Assembly (NCBI GenBank): GCA_946482075.1
Contig: CAMLQG010000055.1
Location: 1-23,077, forward strand
From: an uncultured Erythrobacteraceae bacterium
GTDB taxonomy: Bacteria > Pseudomonadota > Alphaproteobacteria > Sphingomonadales > Sphingomonadaceae
Length of the DNA: 23,077 nt
Reading direction: 5' to 3'
The notes beneath the pieces were generated by a model. The model searched no databases. It saw only the letters and a program-made list of their open reading frames with translations, and had not been told where the DNA came from. Positions 1 to 7,968 of this stretch are shown here, in pieces (position 1 is the first letter of the stretch; each line of letters opens with the position of its first letter). The translations under genes were made by a program, and so were the position numbers.

Positions 1-856
<856 letters not shown>

Positions 857-904
857 CTATGCGCTCCTCTTGAGGGCGGATGAATGGCGGGGCTGTAGCA
901 AGCC

Positions 905-1000
905 GCCCTTCCCTCCGCCCGTGCTAACGGGTTCAGGTTCGACGGGTCGTGGGGCGCGAATCCCACCTCTCAGCCATCACGCGGGCTCCCCGGGGTGTGG
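905..1000 (-). promoter_or_regulatory. TPP riboswitch (THI element) in the thiC leader
   Basis: Read on the minus strand, this stretch holds the conserved TPP aptamer core: GGGGAGCC, then GCTGAGAGGTGGG, then GACCCGTCGAACCTGA, then CGTTAGCACGGGCGGAGGGA. These blocks are the pyrimidine-sensing and pyrophosphate-sensing arms of the family, in the right order and spacing. The aptamer ends about 50 bases before the thiC ATG. I see no clear U-tract terminator in that gap, so control of translation initiation is more likely than transcription termination; that last point is inference. Confidence 0.95.
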
Positions 1001-1038
1001 CTTCCATAACCCAATGCGGCACGAAAGGGAAAGGGGCG

Positions 1039-1071
1039 TTGCCCGCGCCGCAACGGATTGTATGTTGCGGC
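1039..1071 (+). promoter_or_regulatory. Candidate promoter and dyad for the S9 peptidase gene
   Basis: A TTGCCC (1039-1044) and a TATGTT (1061-1066) are separated by 16 bases, an acceptable but weak sigma-70-like pair. An inverted repeat GCCGCAAC (1047-1054) / GTTGCGGC (1064-1071) overlaps the -10 element. If real, transcription would start near 1073, about 20 bases before the TTG start at 1092. The dyad could be an operator or simply a stem. Both are read by eye. Confidence 0.3.
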
Positions 1072-1091
1072 AAAATGACAGGGAGAACGCA

Positions 1092-3194
1092 TTGATCCGA
1101 CAGTTTCTGCTTGCAGCCACCGGCCTCGGCATCAGCCTGGGCGGGGCGGATAGTCTCGCCCGGCCGATGACGCCGGAAGATGTCGCGCGGCTGGAAACTG
1201 TGGGCGAACTCGCGGTCGCGCCGGCCGGCGGCCGCGTGGCCTATACCACCAGCCGTCTGCCCGACGTGACCCAGGGCGCGCCCGACGGCCCCGCCACACA
1301 GCAGCTGTGGCTGGCCCAAGGCGCGGGGCAGAGCCGGATCTACCTGCCCGAAGAAATGGACGTGGACGATCCCGCCTTCTCGCCCGATGGGCGGATGATC
1401 GCCGTGCTCTACGCCGAAAAGGACGGCCACGAAGCCGTCTGGGGCATGCCGCTGGACGGCGGCGGCCCGCGCAAGCTCGCGGAGGTGAAAGGCGCGCACG
1501 TGCTCCACTTCGCCTGGGCACCCGACAGCCGATCGATCTACATGATCGCGGAAGCCGCGCCCGATCCGGAACGCAAGGCGCAGGCCGATGCGGGCTTCAA
1601 GGCCATCGTGTTCGAGGAGGATTACCGGCTCAACCGGCTGTTCGTGGCCAAGATCGGGGACAGTCTCGACAAGTCCCCGCGCGAGATTCCCGTGCCGGGC
1701 CAGGTCACCAGCATCCGCCCCCTGCCCAACGGCAAGAGCGCGCTGATCGAAGCCGCGCCGACCCCGTCGGTCGACGATTCCTACACCCGCAAGAAAGTGG
1801 CGCTGCTCGATCTGGCGAGCGGCGATGTCACTCGCGTGATCGATACGCCGGGCAAGATCGGCGATGTGGAACTTTCGCCAGACGGGACGATGCTTTCGCT
1901 GATCGCGGCGGTCGACAAGAACGATCCCGCCCCGACCACGCTCAACATCGTCGATCTCTCCACGGGCGCGATCAGGCCGCTTGACAAGGACGCGCCCGAA
2001 GCGGCGGTCGATGCGGAATGGCTGCCCGATGGCCGGCTGGCGGCGATCATCCATGTCGGCACGCAGAGCCGCTACCGGATCTATGGCGCGGACGGGACGA
2101 AACAGCAGGAGATCGATCCGCGCGGCCTGATCCTGACCGCGCTGCGGGCGGGCGGCGGCACGGTGGCGGTGATCGCCAATACGCCCACTCACCCCGACGA
2201 GCTGTTCGTGCAGGAAGGAGACGGCTTCACTCGCTGGACGACGCATAATCGCTGGCTTTCCCAGATCGATTTCGGGCCACAGCGCGCCGTGGGCTACAAT
2301 GCGCGCGACGGGCAGCGGATCGACGGCATCATGATCGAGCCCGTGGGCGGCGTGCCGGCGAGCGGCGCCCCCACCATCCTCGATGTCCATGGCGGCCCGG
2401 AAACGCATGAATCGAACGGCTGGGTGACCAATTACAGCGGGCCGGGCCAGGTGGCAGCCGGCCGGGGCTATGTCGTGTTCCTGCCCAATTATCGCGGCTC
2501 CACCGGCTATGGGACCGCATTTTCGAAGCAGCACCAGGGCGATTACGCGGGCAAAGAGTTCGACGATCTGGTCGATGCGGTGGACGCGCTGGTGAAGGCC
2601 GGCGCCGCCGACCGCACGAAAGTGGGCATCACCGGCGGTTCCTACGGCGGCTACGCCACCGCCTGGGCGGCGACCGCGCTAACCGACTATTTCGCGGCCG
2701 GGGTGATGTTCGTCGGCATTTCCAACCAGATCTCCAAGTTCGGCACCACCGAGATCCCGAACGAGATGTATCTCGTCCACGAACGCAGATGGCCGTGGGA
2801 AAACTGGGACTACATGCTGGAGCGTTCTCCCATCTTCCATGCCGGCAAGGCAAAGACGCCGCTGCTGATCGTGGCCGGCCAGGACGATACGCGCGTGGAC
2901 CCGAGCCAGAGCCACGAACTCTACCGCGCGATCAAGACCCGCACGAAGACTCCGGTGCGCCTCGTACTCTATCCCGGCGAGGGCCACGGCAACCGCAAGG
3001 CGGCCGCACGGTATGACTACAACCTGCGGATGATGGCCTGGTTCGACCGCTATCTGCGTGGCGTCGGCCCCAAGGACGGCGAAATGCCCCCTGCGCGACC
3101 GGCCCTGCCGGTGAAGGGGAAGAAGGTGACCCAGTCCTCGTCCCGCGAGCGGAAGGCGCTGGGGGTAGGAATGCAACCTCAAGCGTCGCGCTGA
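1092..3194 (+). CDS. S9-family prolyl oligopeptidase-like serine peptidase, secreted
   Basis: This is a two-domain peptidase of about 700 residues with an N-terminal beta-propeller (TolB/WD40-like repeats with SPDG and PDG turns) and a C-terminal alpha/beta hydrolase domain. It would cleave peptides or remove dipeptides in the periplasm. The catalytic triad is readable: Ser517 in GGSYGGY, Asp599 in GQDDTRVDP and His632 in GEGHGN. The entry into the catalytic domain reads DVHGGPETH, followed by FLPNYRGSTGYG. I chose the TTG at 1092 because GGGAG (1081-1085) sits six bases upstream and a short signal-like segment (IRQFLLAATGLGISLGG) follows. An in-frame ATG at 1062 lacks a ribosome binding site and falls in the candidate -10 box. 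The gene diverges from thiC. The substrate is unknown. Confidence 0.93.
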   Translation: MIRQFLLAATGLGISLGGADSLARPMTPEDVARLETVGELAVAPAGGRVAYTTSRLPDVTQGAPDGPATQQLWLAQGAGQSRIYLPEEMDVDDPAFSPDGRMIAVLYAEKDGHEAVWGMPLDGGGPRKLAEVKGAHVLHFAWAPDSRSIYMIAEAAPDPERKAQADAGFKAIVFEEDYRLNRLFVAKIGDSLDKSPREIPVPGQVTSIRPLPNGKSALIEAAPTPSVDDSYTRKKVALLDLASGDVTRVIDTPGKIGDVELSPDGTMLSLIAAVDKNDPAPTTLNIVDLSTGAIRPLDKDAPEAAVDAEWLPDGRLAAIIHVGTQSRYRIYGADGTKQQEIDPRGLILTALRAGGGTVAVIANTPTHPDELFVQEGDGFTRWTTHNRWLSQIDFGPQRAVGYNARDGQRIDGIMIEPVGGVPASGAPTILDVHGGPETHESNGWVTNYSGPGQVAAGRGYVVFLPNYRGSTGYGTAFSKQHQGDYAGKEFDDLVDAVDALVKAGAADRTKVGITGGSYGGYATAWAATALTDYFAAGVMFVGISNQISKFGTTEIPNEMYLVHERRWPWENWDYMLERSPIFHAGKAKTPLLIVAGQDDTRVDPSQSHELYRAIKTRTKTPVRLVLYPGEGHGNRKAAARYDYNLRMMAWFDRYLRGVGPKDGEMPPARPALPVKGKKVTQSSSRERKALGVGMQPQASR

Positions 3195-3508
3195 ACCTCC
3201 CACGCGCGGGAGGGGGAGAAGGTTGGTTCACGCAAAAGAGCCCGAAAGCGCCCCGGCGCCTTTCTGCCCACGATTGGATTTTTCCAATATATACAGATAA
3301 TTGAACTTTATATTCATTACGCACAGGCTGTGACCTTTCGCCAAGGTTCGTGTCACCCTGCGGCGGATCGGGGCGATGGGCACTTGCTTTCGGCCAGGGC
3401 GGGAGAAGGGCAGCATTCGGCAGGGTAAGCCAGATTTTTCGCGAGTAGGAAAATGGTTTCTCGCGCTTCAATACCCCGTTCCGCAATCGGGAGGGGGAGA
3501 AGCAGGCT
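3195..3508. other. Gene-free stretch with an AT-rich pocket
   Basis: No convincing gene lies here. It separates the convergent ends of the S9 peptidase and the TonB-like gene. Bases about 3270-3325 are strikingly AT-rich against the GC-rich background and include a perfect small stem, TTGGA-TTTT-TCCAA (3273-3288 region). A reading frame crosses the pocket on the minus strand but has no ribosome binding site or recognisable product. Confidence 0.6.
3196..3502. repeat. Pair of short GGGAGG-rich repeats flanking the AT-rich pocket
   Basis: The 15-mer CGGGAGGGGGAGAAG occurs at 3207-3221 and again at 3488-3502. The first copy belongs to a hairpin, CCTCCC (3196-3201) with GGGAGG (3208-3213), just after the S9 peptidase stop. 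A related GGGCGGGAGAAGGG occurs near 3400. These look like fragments of a REP-like intergenic repeat; the hairpin could help end transcription, though no U-tract follows. Confidence 0.45.
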
Positions 3509-4291
3509 TCAATTCCGCTTGATGTTGTAGTCGATCCGGATGCGCACCCATTCGCCGATCATCGTGCGGCCGCCGACGCGCGGGGGACGGACCTGGAACT
3601 GCCAGGCTGCGGCGAGCACGGCGCGGGCCATGTTCGATCCGTCGGGCCATTCATCCACCTTGACGCAGTTCTCCACCCGGTAATTGGGCGCGGTGCGGCA
3701 AGCGATCAGCGCCCAGCCGGGGGTGGCAGTGGAAAGATAGCCGCGCAATTCGCTGTCATAAGGTTCCCGATACCAGGAGGCGGCATAAAGCGGCTCGCCA
3801 TTCGGACCAGCGCCCGAGACCCGCGGCGTATCGCCCGGCGTGCCGTTGTCCAGCGGGCCGACCATCGCCTTGCCCGCAGGTGCCGCCGCCTTGGGCGCGC
3901 TCTTGAGCTTGGAGAGATCGGCAGCGGCCAGTTCGTTGGTCGTCAGCTCGAGCATTTCGGCCTTGGCCGGCTTTGGGGTGGGCGGCTTCGGCTTCTCTTC
4001 CGAAGGAACGGGGGCCTGGGCGGACTGCCGCTCGCTTTCCTTGGGCTTCTCTTCAGCCTGTTTCGGCTTCTCGTCCGCCTTCTTCTCCTCCTTCTTTTCC
4101 TCGGTGGCCTTGAATTCCACCACCGTCAGATTGTCGCCCTTCGGCTCTTCCTGCACCACATGCGCACCGAGCGTGAGGAGCGCCAGCAGCAGCAGCGCTT
4201 CCACCACCAGTGCCAAGACGATGCCGGCCGCATTGTCGCGCCCGAAGCGCGAACGGAATCTTTCTCGGGAGAGGTCGGCAATAACGCGCAA
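3509..4291 (-). CDS. TonB-like energy transducer protein
   Basis: About 260 residues. After a short basic N-terminus there is one hydrophobic segment (roughly residues 22-43, IVLALVVEALLLLALLTLGAH), then a long Lys/Glu/Pro-rich periplasmic spacer (about 60-115), then a C-terminal domain with the TonB-like pattern YRVENCVKVDEWPDGSNM and AAAWQFQVRPPRVGG. TonB proteins carry proton-motive energy to outer-membrane receptors. The start is the TTG at 4289-4291, six bases after GAGG (reverse complement of 4298-4301). A more upstream TTG at 4402 would add a Cys/Pro/Arg-rich stretch with no domain character. No exbB, exbD or receptor gene is adjacent, so the partner is unknown and an envelope role other than classical TonB is possible. 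Confidence 0.75.
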   Translation of the reverse strand: MRVIADLSRERFRSRFGRDNAAGIVLALVVEALLLLALLTLGAHVVQEEPKGDNLTVVEFKATEEKKEEKKADEKPKQAEEKPKESERQSAQAPVPSEEKPKPPTPKPAKAEMLELTTNELAAADLSKLKSAPKAAAPAGKAMVGPLDNGTPGDTPRVSGAGPNGEPLYAASWYREPYDSELRGYLSTATPGWALIACRTAPNYRVENCVKVDEWPDGSNMARAVLAAAWQFQVRPPRVGGRTMIGEWVRIRIDYNIKRN

Positions 4292-4460
4292 CAGAAACCT
4301 CGACTTGGCGGGCCGCGGACTTGGCAAACACCACGCCGGGGAAGGCAGGCGAGATAAGACCGCGCGGGAGCCAAGACAAGTCGCGCGACACGAACGGCGC
4401 AATGGCGTAGACTGGCCGGGGGCCCAGCTCTGCGGCGGGGCGGTCTCAGGGGAGGATGGG

Positions 4461-5513
4461 ATGTTTTTCCAGCAGATCGCCGATGGCGGATGCCAGTCCT
4501 ACATCGTCGGATGTCCCGACACCTGCATCGCAGCGGTGATCGACCCCGCGCTGGCGCAGAAGGATCGTTATATCGGCATCGCCAATCGCGAGGGCCTGCG
4601 CATCCGCTACGTGATCGAGACGCATACCCACGCGGATCATTTCTCCGCCGCGCGGCAGCTTGCGGAAGAACTGGGCGCCAAGCTGGTGATGCATCGCAAC
4701 GGCGCCGCGCAGGACGTGGCGATCCGGGTGGAGGATGGTCACCTGATCGCGGTGGGCGAGCTGCGCCTGCGGGTGCTGCACACGCCGGGCCATACGCGCG
4801 ATTCCATGTGCCTGGCGATCGCCGACCGGGTCTTCACCGGCGATACGCTGCTGATCGGCGCGACCGGCCGGACCGACCTGCCCACCGGCGATCCGGAACA
4901 GCTCCATGAAAGCCTGTTCGGCAAGCTGCTGCTGCTCGCGCCCGAAACGCTGGTCTTCCCCGCCCATGACTACAAGGGCCGCAGCCATACGACGATCGCG
5001 GCGGAGCTGGCGGAAAATCCCCGGCTGCAGAAGCGGGATCGCGCCGAATTCGTCGCAATGATGCGCAACCTCAACCTGTCCGCGCCCACCCATCTTACGG
5101 AAGCGCTGCGCACCAATATCTCGGGCGGCAAGACAGTGCGACAGTTGCTCGGCGAAGCGGCGGCCGCAGTTCCGCTTGTCTCGCTGGACGAGCTTTCCGG
5201 CAGGCTCGACCACCGGCGCAACGACTTCGTGATCCTCGATGTGCGCGAACGCGACGCTTATGCGCGAGGCCATGTGCCGGGCGCGAAACATCTGGCGCGC
5301 GGACAGCTGGAACTGAAAGTGGACCAGACCTTTCCCGATCCCGATGTCGAAATCCTGACCGTATGCGAATTCGGCAAGATTTCGATGCTGGCCGCGGCAA
5401 CGCTGCGCGAACTCGGCTTCAGACGCGCCGTGGCGCTCGATGGCGGGATGCGATCCTGGCAGGAAGGCGGCTATCCGATGGAGACGGGCGAGGACCCGGC
5501 CATGCTTATTTGA
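4461..5513 (+). CDS. MBL-fold hydrolase with C-terminal rhodanese domain (persulfide dioxygenase type)
   Basis: A 350-residue fusion. Residues about 1-185 form a metallo-beta-lactamase fold with THTHADH (His55, His57, Asp59, His60), HTPGHT (His111), TGDT (Asp128) and FPAHDY (His169). The GATGRTD and DYKGR signatures are typical of the ETHE1/Blh branch, which oxidises glutathione persulfide to sulfite using one iron. Residues about 245-345 are a rhodanese domain with DVRERDAYARGHVPGA and a candidate sulfur-carrying Cys302 in VCEFGKIS. The start has GGGGAGGATGGG directly upstream of the ATG. It diverges from the TonB-like gene across about 170 bases. No sulfide:quinone reductase is nearby. The family call is firm; the exact substrate is inferred. 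A palindromic repeat follows the stop. Confidence 0.9.
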   Translation: MFFQQIADGGCQSYIVGCPDTCIAAVIDPALAQKDRYIGIANREGLRIRYVIETHTHADHFSAARQLAEELGAKLVMHRNGAAQDVAIRVEDGHLIAVGELRLRVLHTPGHTRDSMCLAIADRVFTGDTLLIGATGRTDLPTGDPEQLHESLFGKLLLLAPETLVFPAHDYKGRSHTTIAAELAENPRLQKRDRAEFVAMMRNLNLSAPTHLTEALRTNISGGKTVRQLLGEAAAAVPLVSLDELSGRLDHRRNDFVILDVRERDAYARGHVPGAKHLARGQLELKVDQTFPDPDVEILTVCEFGKISMLAAATLRELGFRRAVALDGGMRSWQEGGYPMETGEDPAMLI

Positions 5514-5526
5514 GCCAAAGCATATT

Positions 5527-5610
5527 CGTCATTGCGAGCGTGGCGAAGCAATCCAGAGCCCAGCGTGGGACGCTCTGGATTGCTTCGGGCCTCCGGCCCT
5601 CGCAATGACG
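5527..5610. repeat. Palindromic intergenic repeat between convergent genes
   Basis: The outer arms CGTCATTGCGAG (5527-5538) and CTCGCAATGACG (5599-5610) are perfect complements, as are the inner arms GAAGCAATCCAGAGC (5544-5558) and GCTCTGGATTGCTTC (5572-5586). This is the widespread proteobacterial palindrome family often mistaken for short coding frames. It lies between the stops of the MBL/rhodanese gene and the Ddn-like gene, where it may also act as a two-way transcription barrier (inference). Confidence 0.9.
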
Positions 5611-5621
5611 ACTGATTTCGC

Positions 5622-6092
5622 TTAAAGCCTGTCGGTCTTGCCCGTAGGCTTCAGCAGCACCACCGGAATATGCCGGTCGGTCGTCGCCTTGTAGTCCGTA
5701 TAGGGCGGATAGATGTCCACCATGCCGGCCCACACGCTTTCGCGTTCATCCCCCTCGGCCACGCGCCAGGTGCCGATGAAGTGATCCTCCTTCACCTGGA
5801 ACGCCACTTCGTCCGCCGCCTCGATATTGAGGAACCACGCGGGATGCGCCGGCGCGCCGCCCTTGGACGCGATGATGGCGTATTCGTCGCCGAACTTGCC
5901 GTAGATCAGCGGCAGGATGGAAGCCTTGCCGCTCTTGCGCCCGATCGTCTTCAGCAGCAGCGACGGGGTCGCTCCCGGCTTGCCGCCGACCGCTTCCATG
6001 TCGATGTCATGGCCTTCCCTGCCGTCCGTCTCCAGATAGGTGCGGATGTGGTCTGCGATCCAATCCATGCTGTCGAAAGTGGCCGTGATCAT
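5622..6092 (-). CDS. Deazaflavin-dependent nitroreductase (Ddn) family protein
   Basis: A 156-residue protein with the split-barrel fold signature of the Ddn/DUF385 family: KTIGRKSGK (about 48-56), PLIYGKFGDEYAIIASKGG (61-79) and APAHPAWFLNI (80-90), near the family's usual length. Characterised actinobacterial members use coenzyme F420 to reduce nitro compounds and quinones. Most alphaproteobacteria are not known to make F420, so the cofactor here is uncertain and may be flavin or haem. The ATG (6090-6092) has GGAGG nine bases upstream. It follows the MipA-like gene by 46 bases on the same strand, so the two may be co-transcribed. Confidence 0.85.
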   Translation of the reverse strand: MITATFDSMDWIADHIRTYLETDGREGHDIDMEAVGGKPGATPSLLLKTIGRKSGKASILPLIYGKFGDEYAIIASKGGAPAHPAWFLNIEAADEVAFQVKEDHFIGTWRVAEGDERESVWAGMVDIYPPYTDYKATTDRHIPVVLLKPTGKTDRL

Positions 6093-6138
6093 GTGCGGGG
6101 TCCTCCGATGTGATTTGCCCTGCAATGCACCACCGGCT

Positions 6139-7005
6139 TCAGAATGTATAGGCCACCCCGGCGCCCACCACCCACTGGTCCGCATCGCCCCTGATGCTGG
6201 TGAACGGGGTGCGTTTCGCGTCGCCCAGCATCTTCGAATAGCCGCCCAGCACCACGAGGCTGAGCCCGCCATCGGCCAGATCGCCATCCAGATCGATCGC
6301 GGTGAACAGGTTCACGCCCGCGCGGGTGAAGCCGCTGTCGCGCCCGTCATAGGCGGGCAGTCCGCTGATCAGCGCGTCGGCCGGGGAAACGGAGAAGTAG
6401 TAGTGGTTGTATTTCTTGTCGGCCCATTGCGCGTTGACCGAAATGCCCGCTGCCATGCCGCGGCTGACCGGCGTGAAGTAGGAAATGGACGGGCTCACCA
6501 CCATGCCCTTATGCGCGCCGGCCACGTCCCAGCCGACATCCACATTGACCGAGAAATTGTCGTACGCGTTCAGCAGCCCGCGATAGGTGATGCCGGCCGT
6601 GGGCCCGACTTCCACCGCGCGGTCGAGCTTGCCCAGGCTTTTCACCACCGGGTCCTTGATCTGCTGCGCGCGATTGCTGCGCAGCCGGGCATTGACGCCG
6701 AGATTGAATCCGAGACCCTGGTCGGGATCGGGAATGAAATCGAGCGCCACGCCTGCCGCTCGCGCATTGATCGCGATGCCGGCGAGATTGCCCTGCACCA
6801 TGGGCACGGGAAAGAGCACGTAATCGTCCGAACCTTCATAGCTCGGCCCGTAAACGCCGCCGATGCCGATCGTCAGCCAGTCGCCGTCGAACACGGTCCC
6901 GCTGGCGGGCCTTTCGATGGGCGCATCTTCCTGCGCAAGGGCAGGCACCGCAGGAAGGAATGCAAGCGCGGCGGCCGCGCAGGCCGACTGAAAAGGACGC
7001 GTCAT
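6139..7005 (-). CDS. MipA/OmpV family outer-membrane protein
   Basis: A 288-residue exported beta-barrel. The first 24 residues are a signal peptide (MTRPFQSACAAAALAFLPAV then PALA, with cleavage before QED). The mature part shows GIGGVYGPSYEGSDDYVLFPVPM, the standard opening of MipA/OmpV proteins, alternating beta strands, and a terminal phenylalanine (GVAYTF) as expected for an outer-membrane barrel. MipA scaffolds murein enzymes in Escherichia coli, but most family members have no assigned role. An upstream in-frame start at 7077 would put extra residues ahead of the signal peptide; the ATG at 7003-7005 has AGGGA eight bases upstream and is preferred. Confidence 0.9.
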   Translation of the reverse strand: MTRPFQSACAAAALAFLPAVPALAQEDAPIERPASGTVFDGDWLTIGIGGVYGPSYEGSDDYVLFPVPMVQGNLAGIAINARAAGVALDFIPDPDQGLGFNLGVNARLRSNRAQQIKDPVVKSLGKLDRAVEVGPTAGITYRGLLNAYDNFSVNVDVGWDVAGAHKGMVVSPSISYFTPVSRGMAAGISVNAQWADKKYNHYYFSVSPADALISGLPAYDGRDSGFTRAGVNLFTAIDLDGDLADGGLSLVVLGGYSKMLGDAKRTPFTSIRGDADQWVVGAGVAYTF

Positions 7006-7116
7006 CAAGAATTCCCTGTTGTTTGCTTGCCTTTGCAACGGCGGGAACGACATAGCGTTCCGCCGCCATATGCCCATGGCCGGCCGATGGGGCCCATTGA
7101 CGGATGATTGTGGCCC

Positions 7117-7716
7117 TTATGCGGCGCCTTGCCACTCGCGGATCGCATCCACCGGCCAGACCAGCATCAGCACGTTGAGCGTGAGATTGTCGCGGATCGC
7201 GGCAAGGGTAAAGAGCTCGAACGCGATCGCCAGCGCCACGCTCGCCCGGACGGGCAGGCGGCTCGCCGCGAGGAAGCCCAGCACCATCCAGCCGAGATCG
7301 GACAGCGAATTGACGATGCTGTCGCCGACATAGCCGAAGCTGACCGTTACCGCGCGATAGCGGTCGATGATCATCGGGGAGTTTTCCAGCACTTCCCAGA
7401 AGCCTTCGAACGCCACGGCGATCGGCAGCGCCCAGCGCTGCGGCAACCCGCCGAACACGCGCCAGCGCGTCCACAGCACCCAGGCGAAGAAGTAGAACAG
7501 CAGCCCGTGGATGATGTGGCTGAACGTGTACCAATCCGCGATGTGCTGGCTGTTCTCCGACGATTGCACCACGCCGTGCCACAGCTTGACCGTGCCGCAG
7601 GCGCAGATCGGCGGACGGCCCATGGCGAGCAGGATGCCGAGGATCGCCAGCGCCACCACGAGGCTGGCGACCAGCGCGCGGGTGTGGGGCAGCAGGGGCG
7701 AGCGGATGGCAGCCAT
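7117..7716 (-). CDS. DUF2585 (UPF0314) family membrane protein
   Basis: A 199-residue protein with about five hydrophobic segments. It shows blocks I associate with DUF2585: [20 protein letters not shown] near residue 34, [20 protein letters not shown] near 54, [19 protein letters not shown] near 104 and [14 protein letters not shown] near 130. The function is unknown; the conserved His, Glu and Asp residues at membrane edges suggest an integral enzyme or transporter, but this is only inference. The ATG at 7714-7716 begins just before the first membrane segment; the ribosome binding site is weak. It is the first gene of a minus-strand run with the MipA-like and Ddn-like genes, 111 bases before the former. 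Confidence 0.85.
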   Translation of the reverse strand: MAAIRSPLLPHTRALVASLVVALAILGILLAMGRPPICACGTVKLWHGVVQSSENSQHIADWYTFSHIIHGLLFYFFAWVLWTRWRVFGGLPQRWALPIAVAFEGFWEVLENSPMIIDRYRAVTVSFGYVGDSIVNSLSDLGWMVLGFLAASRLPVRASVALAIAFELFTLAAIRDNLTLNVLMLVWPVDAIREWQGAA

Positions 7717-7788
7717 GTGCGCTTGTTGCCCCGGTAACGCTTCGGCGCAAGGGATTGTATTATCTCCGTCATCCCGGCCTTCCAAACA

Positions 7789-7866
7789 CGTCATCCCAGC
7801 GAAGGCTGGGATCTCCCTCGCGCATGGGCCAAGCTCACAGAGATCCCAGCCTTCGCTGGGATGACG
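7789..7866. repeat. Large palindromic repeat upstream of crtY
   Basis: A perfect 26-base inverted repeat: the left arm (7789-7814) starts CGTCATCCCAGCGAAGGCTG and the right arm (7841-7866) ends with its exact complement, with a 26-base spacer. This GTCATCCCAGCGAAGGCTGGGATCT type is a very common intergenic repeat of sphingomonads and relatives. A further partial copy, CCGTCATCCCGGCCTTCC, starts near 7767. It stands between the divergent DUF2585 gene and crtY. Confidence 0.9.
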
Positions 7867-7919
7867 AAGTGGCTGGGACGACGGAAGTAGCTGGGACGAC
7901 GGAAGTGGCTGGGACGACG
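7866..7919. repeat. Three tandem 18-base repeats next to the palindrome
   Basis: Three head-to-tail copies of GAAGTGGCTGGGACGACG occur at 7866-7883, 7884-7901 and 7902-7919; the middle copy differs at one base (GTAGCT). The unit resembles the outer end of the adjacent palindrome (GCTGGGATGACG), so it probably arose by slippage at that end. It finishes 49 bases before the chosen crtY start and so forms part of the crt leader or promoter region. Confidence 0.9.
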
Positions 7920-7968
7920 GATCATGGAACGGTTGCTCTCCCGCCCCCTTCGGCTACAACCCCGCGCG

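Noticed and set aside
933..2534. Long open frame antisense to the S9 peptidase (about 530 codons)
   Set aside because: It is a by-product of high GC content: it is opposite a gene with a complete catalytic triad, has an Arg/His/Gly-heavy translation and runs into the TPP riboswitch.
3228..3416. 62-codon frame crossing the AT-rich pocket
   Set aside because: It has no ribosome binding site and no recognisable pattern, and its two halves differ completely in base composition.
5506..5625. Short peptides across the palindromic repeat after the MBL/rhodanese gene
   Set aside because: They are translations of a known type of intergenic repeat, similar in both directions.
7866..7919. CRISPR-like array
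   Set aside because: The three 18-mers are directly adjacent with no spacers, so this is a simple tandem repeat.
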